DNA from: Bordetella parapertussis
Lineage (GTDB): Bacteria; Pseudomonadota; Gammaproteobacteria; Burkholderiales; Burkholderiaceae_C
Reading direction: 5' to 3'
Assembly (NCBI GenBank): GCA_945878355.1
Contig: CAMCTC010000011.1
Coordinates: forward strand, 14,810-78,809
Length of the DNA stretch: 64,000 nt
Part shown: one piece after another, positions 31,618 to 40,575 of the stretch
Layout of the letters: the number at the start of each line of letters is the position of its first letter
Numbering within the stretch: position 1 is the first letter of the stretch
Program-made: the position numbers and the translations under genes
The notes under the pieces: generated by a model
The model's input: the letters and a program-made list of their open reading frames with translations, nothing else
Databases searched by the model: none
Told to the model about the DNA's origin: nothing

Positions 31618-32208
31618 ATGCACCGCACGATCTTCACCACGCCGGGCGTCAACACGGTATTGCGCGCCTTGTCGCTAGGCTTTCTGCGCGCCACCGGCTG
31701 GAAGCTGGACGGCCAACTGCCTGCCGATCAACCCAAGTGTGTGCTGATCGCCGCGCCGCACACCAGCAATTGGGATCTGCCTTACACGCTGATGGTGGCG
31801 TTCGCGCTGCGACTCAACATTTACTGGATGGGCAAACAGCAGCTCTTCCGCGGGCCGTGGGGCCCCGTGATGCGCTGGTTGGGTGGCATCGCGGTCGACC
31901 GCTCGCAGTCGACCAACCTGGTGTCAGCCTCAGCAGCAGCGATTCGCGCGGCCGACGGCGCAATGTGTCTGGTGGTGCCGCCCGAAGGCACACGCAGCAA
32001 GACGCGCCAGTGGAAGACCGGCTTCTACTGGATCGCCCACGAGGCCGGCGTGCCGATCGTGATGGCGTACATGGACTATCCACGCAAGCTCAGCGGCCTG
32101 GGCCCGGTTTTCCAACCCACCGGGAATGTCGACGCTGACATGGCAGCGATCAAGGCCTGGTACGCACCGTTCAAAGGCAAGAACTGGCGGCAGTTCGACA
32201 ACGGCTGA
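31618..32208 (+). CDS. 1-acylglycerol-3-phosphate acyltransferase-like protein (PlsC family)
   Basis: The 196-residue protein has the H-x4-D catalytic motif (HTSNWD, His48-Asp53) and the phosphate-binding EGTRS (123-127), the two signatures of glycerolipid acyltransferases. It is shorter than classical PlsC (about 245) and belongs to a compact subgroup often annotated as 'acyltransferase'. ATG 31618 begins just before the first conserved segment. The acyl acceptor cannot be told. It converges on uvrA. Confidence 0.88.
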   Translation: MHRTIFTTPGVNTVLRALSLGFLRATGWKLDGQLPADQPKCVLIAAPHTSNWDLPYTLMVAFALRLNIYWMGKQQLFRGPWGPVMRWLGGIAVDRSQSTNLVSASAAAIRAADGAMCLVVPPEGTRSKTRQWKTGFYWIAHEAGVPIVMAYMDYPRKLSGLGPVFQPTGNVDADMAAIKAWYAPFKGKNWRQFDNG

Positions 32209-32232
32209 GCGGCGTTGTGCCGCCAGCGATCA

Positions 32233-35200
32233 TCACCGTTGCTCATCACGCGCCAGCACCGGCGCCAACGCCACACCGGTGTGTGTGCCGCGCACGACCA
32301 GCAACTCGGGCGGCCCGGCTGCCACCACCTGGCCACCGGCGTCGCCGCCTTCCGGGCCGAGATCGATCACCCAGTCGGCCTCGGCGATCAGGTCGAGGTC
32401 GTGCTCGATCACGACCACACTGTGGCCGCCGGTCACCAGCCGGTGCAGCACCCGGATCAGCCGCTCGACATCGGCCATGTGCAGGCCGACCGTGGGCTCG
32501 TCGAGCACATACAGCGTGTGCGGCGGCTTCTGCCCGCGCCGGGTCACGTCGTCGCGCACCTTGCTGAGCTCGGTGACGAGCTTGATGCGCTGGGCCTCGC
32601 CACCACTGAGCGTCGGGCTGGGTTGGCCCAGCGTCAGGTAGCCCAGCCCGACGTCCTTGAGAAGCTGTAGCGGGTGGGCGATGGACGGCATCGAGGCAAA
32701 GAAGTCCACCGCCTCGTCGACCTCCATGCGCAGCACGTCGCCGATGCTTTTTCCCCGCCAGCTCACCGCCAGGGTCTCGGGGCTGAAGCGCTGGCCGTGG
32801 CAGGCGTCGCAGGCCACCTTCACATCGGGCAGGAAGCTCATCGCGATCGTTCGCAAGCCCTGGCCTTCGCAGGCTGGGCAGCGGCCGTCGCCCGTGTTGA
32901 ACGAGAACCGGGACGCCGCGTAGCCCCGCGCCTTGGCCTCCAGCGTCTCGGTGAACAGCTTGCGGATGGTGTCCCAGAAGCCGATGTAGGTCGCCGGGCA
33001 GCTGCGCGGGGTCTTGCCGATCGGCGTCTGGTCGACTTCCAGCACCCTGTCAATCGGCTCGAAACCGGTCAAGCCTGTGCAGCCGACCAACGCCGGCAGC
33101 ACGCCAGCGGCCAATGCGTCGCGGCCTGCCTTGCTGACCTTGGTCGCGACGATGGCCTGCACGTTGGCCAGCAGCACATCGCGCGCCAGCGTGCTCTTGC
33201 CCGATCCCGACACCCCCGTCACCGCCACCAGCCGCTGCAACGGCAGCTCGATGTCGATCCCACGCAGGTTGTGCAGACTCGCACCCTGCAGGCCGAGTTG
33301 CAGCGTGGCACGGTTGACCACCCGGCGCGGCAGCAGAGGGTGCTTGAGTGGATGCGCCAGGAAGCGGCCGGTGACCGAGTCAGGGTTGGCCGACAGATCG
33401 GCCACCAAGCCCTGGGCAACGACATGGCCGCCGCGCTTGCCGGCACCGGGGCCGATGTCGATCAGGTGGTCGGCGCGGCGTATCGTGTCCTCGTCGTGCT
33501 CGACCACCACCAGCGTGTTGCCCTGGCTCGACAACCGGGCCAGCGCCTTGAGCAGCACCGCGTTGTCGCGCGGGTGCAGGCCTATCGTCGGTTCGTCGAG
33601 CACATAGCACACGCCTTGCAGATTGCTGCCGAGCTGCGCGGCGAGCCGGATGCGCTGTGCCTCGCCGCCCGACAGCGTGGGCGCGGCGCGGTCCAGCGTC
33701 AGGTAGCCCAGACCAACTTCCTCCAGAAATTCGAGCCGGCTGCGGATCTCGCTGACCACGTCGCGGGCGATCGCCGCGTCGCGGCCTTGCAGCGCCAAGC
33801 CACCAGCCCAGGCCCTTGCCTGACCCACCGCCCACTGCGCCACCGCGGTGATCGTGTGCTCGTCAAAGCGGATGTTGCGGGCGATCGGGTTGAGCCGGCT
33901 GCCCTGGCAATCGGGGCAAGGTTCGCCGCTGACGCCCTCGACATCGGCCTCCTCGGATGGGAAGCTCTGCTCGCGGCCTTTCTGGTCGTCGTCGCGGACG
34001 CTGTCGTCGTAGGCTTTGCGCTGCTCGCGCGTCAGCGTCAGACCGGTGCCCACGCAGCTGGTGCACCAGCCGTGCTTGCTGTTGTAGCTGAACATGCGCG
34101 GGTCGAGCTCGGGGTAGCTGGTCCCGCATTGCGGGCAGGCGCGCTTGGTCGAAAACACCTTGAGCGTGCCGATGCCGGCGGTGGAATCCACCGCGGCCAT
34201 CGCTTCGGCCAAGCCGTCCAGCGGCGTCAGCAGGTGCAGCACACCCTTGCCCAGATCCAGCGCCTTGGCCAGCAACTCGCGCAGTTCGGCTTCCTTGGCC
34301 GGACTGACCACCAGGTCGCCGACCGGCAGCTCTAGGGTGTGTTCCTTGAAGCGGTCCAGCCGCGGCCAGGGGTCAACCTTGACGAATTCGCCGTCCACCC
34401 GCAGGTGGGTATGGCCACGCGCCTTGGCCCATTTCGCCAGGTCGGTGTACAGGCCTTTGCGATTGACGACCAGCGGCGCGAGCAGGCCGACATGCTGGCC
34501 TCGGTGGTCGCGCAGCAGTTGTGCGGCAATGCTCTCGACGCTCTGCGGTTTGACCTCGGCGCCATCTTTCGTGCAACGCTGGGTGCCGAGCTTGACCCAC
34601 AGCAGGCGAAGGAAATGCCAGACCTCGGTGGTCGTGGCGACCGTGCTCTTGCGACCGCCGCGGCTCAGCCGCTGCTCGATCGCCACTGTCGGCGGGATGC
34701 CGTAGACCGCATCGACCTCGGGCCGGCCTGCGGGCTGGACGATGCTGCGGGCGTAGGCGTTGAGCGATTCGAGGTAGCGCCGCTGGCCCTCGTTGAACAG
34801 GATGTCGAAGGCCAGCGTGCTCTTGCCCGACCCCGACACGCCGGTGACGACGGTGAACTTGCCGCGCGGGATGTCCACGCTCAGGCTCTGGAGGTTGTTT
34901 TCCTTGGCGTTGACGATGCGGATGGCATTGCCAGCGGCCAGTCTGGCGGCCGCTCTTTCGGCATCACGCCTGGCCTTGGCGAGGAGCTGCAAGGGCCTGC
35001 CCTCTTCGACCGACAAGCCGATGCCCAGCGACTGCTCGTAATCGCGCAAGGCCCGACCGGTGTAGGAGCTGGGATGGGCTTTGACGTCCTCGGGCGTGCC
35101 GCAGCACACCAGTTCGCCGCCGGCTTCACCGCCTTCGGGGCCGAGATCGATGATCCAATCGGCGCTGCGGATCACATCGAGGTTGTGCTCGATCACGATC

Positions 35201-38073
35201 AGCGAATGCCCGGCCTCGAGCAGCTTGCGCAAGCTGCGCATCAGCTTGGCGATGTCGTCAAAGTGCAGGCCGGTGGTCGGCTCGTCGAACAGGAACAGCG
35301 TGCCGCGCCTGGCCGCAGGTTGCCTGGGTCCTTGCGCGGCGTCGGCCAGAAAGCCTGCCAGCTTCAGTCGCTGAGCTTCGCCGCCTGACAGCGTGGGCAC
35401 CGGCTGGCCGAGCCGCACATAGTCCAGCCCGACATCGACGATGGGCTGCAGCCTGGCCGTGACTGCGGTGTCGCCGGAAAACACGGTCATCGCCTCGGCG
35501 ACGGTGAGCTCCAGCACCTCGGCCACCGACAGCTGCCAGGCGCCGCGGGTCAGCTTGACTTCCAGCAGTTCGGCACGGAAGCGCTTGCCGTCGCAATCGG
35601 GGCAGCGCAGGTAGACGTCGGACAGGAACTGCATCTCCACATGCTCAAAGCCCGAGCCACCGCAGGTCGGGCAGCGCCCGTTGCCGGCGTTGAAGCTGAA
35701 CATGCCGGCGGTGTAGCTGCGCTCGACAGCGAGCGGCGCGAAAGCGAACAGCTTGCGGATCTCGTCGAATGCGCCGACATAGCTGGCCGGGTTGCTGCGC
35801 GCGGTCTTGCCGATCGGGCTTTGGTCGACGAACACCGCCTCGCTCAGCCAGTCCATGCCCAGCAACGCGTCGTGCTGGCCCGCACCCTCGGTGGGCTTGC
35901 CGAAGTGGCGCAACAGCGCCGGCACCAGCACGTCCTGGATCAGCGTGCTCTTGCCCGAACCGCTGACGCCCGTCACCACAGTCAAGCGCTGCAGCGGGAA
36001 GACGATCTCCAGGTTCTTCAGGTTGTGCTCGCGCGCGCCCTGCAGTATCAGTTTCGGCGTGGACTCGACGACGAGCCGGCGCAGGCCGATGCCCACATGC
36101 TTGCGCGCGCCCAGGTAGGCACCGGTCAGCGTGTCGGCATGGCGCGCCGCGTCGGGCGTGCCGTCGAAGACGATCTGGCCGCCACGCTCGCCCGGACCCG
36201 GCCCCATGTCGATCAGCCGGTCGGCCGCCAGCATCACCGCCGGATCGTGTTCGACCACCACCAGCGTGTTGCCGGCATCGCGCAGCCGGTGCATCGCTTC
36301 GACAATGCGGCCCATGTCGCGCGGGTGCAGGCCAATGCTGGGCTCGTCGAGCACGAACAGCGTGTTGACCAACGAGGTGCCGAGCGCGGTGGTCAGGTTG
36401 ATGCGCTGCACCTCGCCGCCCGACAAGGTGCGACTCTGGCGGTCCAGCGTCAGGTAGCCCAGGCCGACATCGCAGAGGTAGCGCAGCCGGGTTCGCATCT
36501 CGTCGAGCAGCAGTTTCAGCGCTTCGTCGAGCATGCTGCTGGGCAGGTCCAGGCCACGCCGAGTCGCCCCAAGCGGCCTGCTCCCCCTCGGGGGGGCGAC
36601 GCCGAAAGCGTCTTGGGGCTCAGGTTCGCCGTCGAAGAAGCTGCGCAGGCGCTGGATAGGCAGCATCATCAGGTCGTGCAGGCTCAAACCCGGCAAGGCC
36701 TCAAGTTGCTCGCGCGACCAGGCTGCGCCTGTCGGCAGAAAACGCTTCTCGGGTTTCTGCACCCCGTCCGCATCGGCTTTCGAGCCGAGACGCCACAGCA
36801 GCGCCTCGAGCTTGAGCCTGGCGCCGCCGCAAGCCCCACAAGGCGTGTAGCTGCGGTACTTGGACAAGAGCACGCGGATGTGCATCTTGTAGGCCTTGCT
36901 CTCGAGATAGCCGAAGAAGCGACGCACGCCGTACCACTGCTTGTTCCAGTTGCCGGCCCAGTTCGGGTTGCCATCGATCACCCAGTCGCGCTGGGCTTGG
37001 CTGAGCTGGGTCCAGGCGGTGTCGCGCGGGATGCCTGCCTCGCCGGCGTATTTCAGCAAATCGCTCTGGCAATCGGCCCAGGCCGGTGTCTGCAGCGGCT
37101 TGATCACACCGTTGCGCAGTGTCTTGCGGGGGTCGGGGATCACCAGCCCCATGTCGACGCCGATCACCCGGCCGAAGCCACGACAGGTCTCGCAGGCGCC
37201 GAAAGCCGAGTTGAACGAAAACAGCGCGGGCTGCGGGTCGGCGTAGCGCAAGTCGCTGTCGGGACAGTGCAGGCCGGTGGAGTAGCGCCAGAGATCCGCT
37301 TCGGCGCCCTCATTCAAGCAGTAGACGTTGACGCGGCCGCTGCCGCGCTTGATCGACAGCTCGATCGCCTCGACCACCCTGATCTTGTCGGCGCCGGCCA
37401 GCCTGAGCCGGTCGGCCACCACATCGAGCACTTTCCGGTGATCGACCACGCGCTCGGCCTGGACCCGGGTGAAACCGCTGGCCGACAACCACTGCTCGAC
37501 CTCGGCCGCTGTCACGGTCTCGGGCAGCTCGACCGGGAAGGTGATCACCAAACGCGGGTCGCCCTGCGCCGCAGCGCGTGCCATCAGACTGGCGTAGATC
37601 GTCTCGGGCGTGTCGTGTCGCACCGCTTGCGCAGTCTGCTTGTCGAACAGCTGCGCGGCTCGGGCAAACAACAGTTTCAGGTGGTCGTTCAGCTCGGTCA
37701 TCGTCCCGACCGTGGAGCGCGAAGTGCGCACCGGATTGGTCTGGTCGATCGCGATCGCCGGCGGCACGCCGTCGACCCGATCGACCGCCGGCCGATCCAT
37801 GCGGTCGAGAAACTGCCTCGCGTAGGCCGAAAAGGTCTCGACATAGCGCCTCTGGCCCTCGGCGTAAAGCGTGTCGAACACCAGGCTGGACTTGCCAGAA
37901 CCGCTGGGGCCTGTGACCACCGTCATCTCGCCGGTGCGGATGTCGAGGTCGAGGTTCTTCAAGTTGTGCTGGCGCGCGCCGCGTATGCGGATCAGCCCGG
38001 TCGCGTCGCCAGGTTGATCCGGCGGGGTGGGCTGACGCTCGGTGGCTGGGGACAACTTGGTTCGGCCAGACAT
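32233..38073 (-). CDS. Double-length UvrA: two complete UvrA halves in one polypeptide
   Basis: This 1946-residue protein is about twice the length of normal UvrA (about 940). It has four P-loops near residues 55, 704, 1080 and 1623, each followed by an LSGGE signature and Walker B. The first UvrA unit spans about 1-1020 and the second about 1040-1946. The second unit has a canonical UvrB-binding region and complete first zinc finger (CPQC...CTSC). In the first unit that finger is incomplete (HCPDSD, then CETC) and the UvrB-binding region is divergent. The large zinc fingers (CPTC...CPDC and CPAC...CDAC) are intact in both. ATG 38073 has AGGAG upstream; an in-frame ATG at 38127 adds 18 poorly conserved residues. 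I recall fused UvrA of this size in other Burkholderiales, usually beside a separate normal uvrA. Role: DNA damage recognition, perhaps specialised. Confidence 0.92.
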   Translation of the reverse strand: MSGRTKLSPATERQPTPPDQPGDATGLIRIRGARQHNLKNLDLDIRTGEMTVVTGPSGSGKSSLVFDTLYAEGQRRYVETFSAYARQFLDRMDRPAVDRVDGVPPAIAIDQTNPVRTSRSTVGTMTELNDHLKLLFARAAQLFDKQTAQAVRHDTPETIYASLMARAAAQGDPRLVITFPVELPETVTAAEVEQWLSASGFTRVQAERVVDHRKVLDVVADRLRLAGADKIRVVEAIELSIKRGSGRVNVYCLNEGAEADLWRYSTGLHCPDSDLRYADPQPALFSFNSAFGACETCRGFGRVIGVDMGLVIPDPRKTLRNGVIKPLQTPAWADCQSDLLKYAGEAGIPRDTAWTQLSQAQRDWVIDGNPNWAGNWNKQWYGVRRFFGYLESKAYKMHIRVLLSKYRSYTPCGACGGARLKLEALLWRLGSKADADGVQKPEKRFLPTGAAWSREQLEALPGLSLHDLMMLPIQRLRSFFDGEPEPQDAFGVAPPRGSRPLGATRRGLDLPSSMLDEALKLLLDEMRTRLRYLCDVGLGYLTLDRQSRTLSGGEVQRINLTTALGTSLVNTLFVLDEPSIGLHPRDMGRIVEAMHRLRDAGNTLVVVEHDPAVMLAADRLIDMGPGPGERGGQIVFDGTPDAARHADTLTGAYLGARKHVGIGLRRLVVESTPKLILQGAREHNLKNLEIVFPLQRLTVVTGVSGSGKSTLIQDVLVPALLRHFGKPTEGAGQHDALLGMDWLSEAVFVDQSPIGKTARSNPASYVGAFDEIRKLFAFAPLAVERSYTAGMFSFNAGNGRCPTCGGSGFEHVEMQFLSDVYLRCPDCDGKRFRAELLEVKLTRGAWQLSVAEVLELTVAEAMTVFSGDTAVTARLQPIVDVGLDYVRLGQPVPTLSGGEAQRLKLAGFLADAAQGPRQPAARRGTLFLFDEPTTGLHFDDIAKLMRSLRKLLEAGHSLIVIEHNLDVIRSADWIIDLGPEGGEAGGELVCCGTPEDVKAHPSSYTGRALRDYEQSLGIGLSVEEGRPLQLLAKARRDAERAAARLAAGNAIRIVNAKENNLQSLSVDIPRGKFTVVTGVSGSGKSTLAFDILFNEGQRRYLESLNAYARSIVQPAGRPEVDAVYGIPPTVAIEQRLSRGGRKSTVATTTEVWHFLRLLWVKLGTQRCTKDGAEVKPQSVESIAAQLLRDHRGQHVGLLAPLVVNRKGLYTDLAKWAKARGHTHLRVDGEFVKVDPWPRLDRFKEHTLELPVGDLVVSPAKEAELRELLAKALDLGKGVLHLLTPLDGLAEAMAAVDSTAGIGTLKVFSTKRACPQCGTSYPELDPRMFSYNSKHGWCTSCVGTGLTLTREQRKAYDDSVRDDDQKGREQSFPSEEADVEGVSGEPCPDCQGSRLNPIARNIRFDEHTITAVAQWAVGQARAWAGGLALQGRDAAIARDVVSEIRSRLEFLEEVGLGYLTLDRAAPTLSGGEAQRIRLAAQLGSNLQGVCYVLDEPTIGLHPRDNAVLLKALARLSSQGNTLVVVEHDEDTIRRADHLIDIGPGAGKRGGHVVAQGLVADLSANPDSVTGRFLAHPLKHPLLPRRVVNRATLQLGLQGASLHNLRGIDIELPLQRLVAVTGVSGSGKSTLARDVLLANVQAIVATKVSKAGRDALAAGVLPALVGCTGLTGFEPIDRVLEVDQTPIGKTPRSCPATYIGFWDTIRKLFTETLEAKARGYAASRFSFNTGDGRCPACEGQGLRTIAMSFLPDVKVACDACHGQRFSPETLAVSWRGKSIGDVLRMEVDEAVDFFASMPSIAHPLQLLKDVGLGYLTLGQPSPTLSGGEAQRIKLVTELSKVRDDVTRRGQKPPHTLYVLDEPTVGLHMADVERLIRVLHRLVTGGHSVVVIEHDLDLIAEADWVIDLGPEGGDAGGQVVAAGPPELLVVRGTHTGVALAPVLARDEQR
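36560..36623. repeat. GC-rich repeat inside the uvrA coding frame
   Basis: The DNA reads AGTCGCCCCAAGC, then CTCCCCCTCGGGGGGGCGAC, then GAAAGCGTCTTGGGGCTCAG. It forms nested inverted repeats (GTCGCCCC/GGGGGCGAC and CCCCAAG/CTTGGGG). The right half resembles the end of dispersed repeat copies 2 and 3. It encodes about 20 residues (DAFGVAPPRGSRPLGATRRG) at about 484-504 that are absent from ordinary UvrA. Confidence 0.7.
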
Positions 38074-38143
38074 CGGGCGCACTCCTGGGGGCAAGGCCCA
38101 ACATTCTAGGGAGGGTATGGCCGCCAACAGGGTTGCGGGGCGA

Positions 38144-38155
38144 TCGGTCGACCGA
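38144..38155. promoter_or_regulatory. 12-bp palindrome upstream of uvrA
   Basis: The perfect palindrome TCGGTCGACCGA lies 71 bp before the uvrA ATG in the short uvrA-livM gap. It does not match the LexA consensus CTGT-N8-ACAG. A regulatory role is only a possibility. Confidence 0.3.
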
Positions 38156-38220
38156 CCGAGCCCGTGATGCGAAATGGGTCCGCTTCGGCCTTGGCGAGCT
38201 CGACTACACCAACCCGGCGA

Positions 38221-39303
38221 TCATCGGCGCCAACGGGCGGCGCTGAGCGCGCGCAATCGGCCCACCACGCCGGTGGGAAAGTGGTAGACCGACAGCACGA
38301 ACAGCAGGCCTAGCCAGAGCAGCCAGCGGTCGGGCGAGACCAGTTGGCCCAGCAGCGGCACGCCGTCGAAGGCTTGGGCACCCAACTTGAGCAGGTCCTG
38401 CAGGTAGTTCTGCGCCAGCACGAACAGCACCGCACCGACCACCGCGCCGTACATCGTTCCCATGCCGCCGATCACCACCACCAGCAGGATGTCGAGCATG
38501 ACCTCGAAGCTCAGCGTGGTGTCAGGCCCGGTGTAGCGCAGCCACAGCGCCAGCAGCGCGCCGGCGACGCAGGCGAACAAGGCCGCCATCACGTTGCTCA
38601 AGGTGCGGAACACGACCGTGCGGTAGCCGATCGCCTCGGCCCGAAAGTCGTTCTCTCGGATCGCCTGCAGCACCCGGCCAAAAGGTGAGTTGACGATGCG
38701 CAGCAAGGCCAGGAACGACAGCGTGACGACGGCGAACAACAGGTAGTAGCTGACGACCCGACCATCTATCGTCAGGCCCATCCAGGGCGCGTCCAGCGGC
38801 TCGAACGCCGGGCTCAGCCAAACCGGATTCTTGAAGCTCAGGCCGTCTTCACCGCCGCTGAAGTCGCTGAGCTGCGAGGCGAGGGTCTGGAAGGCTGAGG
38901 CCACGGCCAGCGTGATCATCGCGTAGAAGATCGCCTTGACGCGCAGCGAGAACAGGCCAATCAGCAAGGACAGGCCCAGCGACAACAGCAGCGCCAGGCC
39001 CAGGCCCAGCGCCAGCGCGCCCCAGCCAGCACCGAGCCGGTGGCTCGCGATCGCGACACCGTAAGCGCCGATGCCGAAGAACATCGTGTGGGCGAAGCTG
39101 ACGATGCCGGTATAGCCCAGCAGCAGGTCGTAGCTGGCCACCAGCAGGATGAACACCAGCATCTTGGCCGCCACGCCCAGCGCCTTGCTGCCGGGGAAAG
39201 CAAACGGCGCGATGGCCAGGCCGATGACGATCAGCATCAAAATCAGCGCGAGCCAGCGGCTGCGCGGCAGGTCGTGGGAGAGCAGTCTATTTAGCATTTT
39301 CAT
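38221..39303 (-). CDS. livM: Branched-chain amino acid type ABC permease LivM
   Basis: This is the second permease of a hydrophobic amino acid uptake (HAAT) transporter. The 360-residue protein has about ten membrane segments; GYTGIVSFAHTMFFGIGAYG and the EAA-like loop AIRENDFRAEAIGYRT are typical of LivM. ATG 39303 has GAGGGG upstream; an ATG at 39297 is also possible. It is the last liv gene and lies 180 bp after livH, an unusually large gap filled with hairpins. Confidence 0.94.
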   Translation of the reverse strand: MKMLNRLLSHDLPRSRWLALILMLIVIGLAIAPFAFPGSKALGVAAKMLVFILLVASYDLLLGYTGIVSFAHTMFFGIGAYGVAIASHRLGAGWGALALGLGLALLLSLGLSLLIGLFSLRVKAIFYAMITLAVASAFQTLASQLSDFSGGEDGLSFKNPVWLSPAFEPLDAPWMGLTIDGRVVSYYLLFAVVTLSFLALLRIVNSPFGRVLQAIRENDFRAEAIGYRTVVFRTLSNVMAALFACVAGALLALWLRYTGPDTTLSFEVMLDILLVVVIGGMGTMYGAVVGAVLFVLAQNYLQDLLKLGAQAFDGVPLLGQLVSPDRWLLWLGLLFVLSVYHFPTGVVGRLRALSAARWRR

Positions 39304-39483
39304 GTCAACCCCTCGTCCGACGGGTACATCGGCCGATCCCCCAAGGGGATGCGGGCCGGCTTGGTGACCTGAGGTCGAACTCGGGCAGTCCCTGCGGACT
39401 GCCCGTGCCTGCCGAGGACCATCGGCCTCTGGCCGATGGTGGCCCGGCGCTCGGCCCGCCAGCTTCGATCAACGATGAGCCTT
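39304..39483. other. livH-livM intergenic hairpins and repeat
   Basis: This 180-bp gap holds a GC-rich repeat (about 39330-39365, CGGCCGATCCCCCAAGGGGA then GCGGGCCGGCTTGGTGA), a perfect 9-bp hairpin GGGCAGTCC-CTGC-GGACTGCCC (39383-39404) and another CCATCGGCC-TCT-GGCCGATGG (39419-39439). The repeat has a close copy inside the livH frame at 40499-40540. The hairpins would lie in the operon message between two permease genes. Confidence 0.75.
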
Positions 39484-40575
39484 TCATCGGTTCGTCACGG
39501 GATACAGGCCCTGCGGCCGCCACAGCAGGATCGCCACCATCAGCCCGATGTTGGAGAAAAGCGCCACCTTGGGCGCCAGGAAGCCGGTGTAGTTGGCCAT
39601 CAGCCCGACCAGCAGCGCGCCGACGAAGCAGCCCAGCGTCGAGCCCAAGCCGCCGATGATGATGACGATGAAGATCAGCACATTGACCTGGGCGCCGATC
39701 TGCGGCGTGACGTTCTGCTGGTACAGCCCCCACATCACGCCACCCAGGCCCGCCAGCGCCGATCCGGCGACAAACACGCCGACGAACAGCCGCCGGATGC
39801 GGTAGCCCAGGCTCTCGACCATCTCGCGGTCCTGCACGCCGGCGCGGATCAGCAGGCCGACCTTGGTGCGGTTGAGCGTCCAGGCCAGCAAGGCAAACAC
39901 CAGCAGCCCGATCGCGCCGGCCAGCACCCGGTAGATCTCGACCGACGCACCGTCGCCGATGGCGATCAACCAGGAGCCGCGCAGTGCCGACGGAAGCGGC
40001 AACGCGATCTGCTGCGGGCCCCAGATCACCTTGATCAACTCTTCGGCGACGATCATGCCGCCCATCGTGATCAGGATCTGCTTGAGATGCAGGCCGTAGA
40101 CCGGCCGAACGATCACGCGCTCGAATGCCCAGCCCACCGCGCCCGCCACGACCATCGCAGCGAGCATCGCCGCAAACACGCTGGCAAACTGGGCTGGCGG
40201 TGATTCGCCGGCCCAATCGGCCAGCCCGCCGATCACCGTGGTGGCGACGAAAGCGCCCAGCGCGATGAACACGCCGTGGCCGAAATTGAGCACATCCATC
40301 AAGCCGAACACCAGCGTCAGGCCCGAGGCGATCACGAAGATGATCAGCCCCATCGCCAGCCCGGCGACGGTCAGCGTCAACCAGCTGCTCGGGCTGGCGA
40401 TGGCGGGCAAGGCCAGCCCCATCAGCCCGCCCAGCAAGCCCAGCGGGCGCCAGTCGAACTGAGCCTTCGGGATCTGGAGCCCCTCGACCGGCGCGTACGC
40501 CGGCCGGTCCCCCGAGGGGACGCGGGCCGCCTTGGTGAACTGGCGCTCGGCCCGCTTCGCTTCGTTGGTCGTCAT
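39484..40575 (-). CDS. livH: Branched-chain amino acid type ABC permease LivH
   Basis: This is the first permease of the HAAT transporter, with 363 residues against about 290-310 for most LivH proteins. The conserved core begins near residue 55 (ASGLTLVFGLMDVLNFGHG appears near 83-101). The first 45 residues are hydrophilic and contain a stretch encoded by a dispersed repeat (TKAARVPSGDRPAYAP). The ATG overlaps the livF stop (ATGA). The extra N-terminus would sit in the cytoplasm. Confidence 0.93.
   Translation of the reverse strand: MTTNEAKRAERQFTKAARVPSGDRPAYAPVEGLQIPKAQFDWRPLGLLGGLMGLALPAIASPSSWLTLTVAGLAMGLIIFVIASGLTLVFGLMDVLNFGHGVFIALGAFVATTVIGGLADWAGESPPAQFASVFAAMLAAMVVAGAVGWAFERVIVRPVYGLHLKQILITMGGMIVAEELIKVIWGPQQIALPLPSALRGSWLIAIGDGASVEIYRVLAGAIGLLVFALLAWTLNRTKVGLLIRAGVQDREMVESLGYRIRRLFVGVFVAGSALAGLGGVMWGLYQQNVTPQIGAQVNVLIFIVIIIGGLGSTLGCFVGALLVGLMANYTGFLAPKVALFSNIGLMVAILLWRPQGLYPVTNR
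40499..40540. repeat. GC-rich repeat inside the livH 5' coding region
   Basis: CGGCCGGTCCCCCGAGGGGA followed by CGCGGGCCGCCTTGGTGA matches the repeat at about 39330-39365 with few differences. It lies in the open frame and codes for part of the N-terminal extension of LivH. Confidence 0.7.

Noticed and set aside
35641..38109. 822-codon plus-strand frame
   Set aside because: It is antisense to the fused uvrA, whose motifs are unambiguous; the product is low in hydrophobic residues and has no domain.
38144..38155. LexA box upstream of uvrA
   Set aside because: The palindrome is TCGGTCGACCGA and does not fit CTGT-N8-ACAG; no better SOS box was seen nearby.
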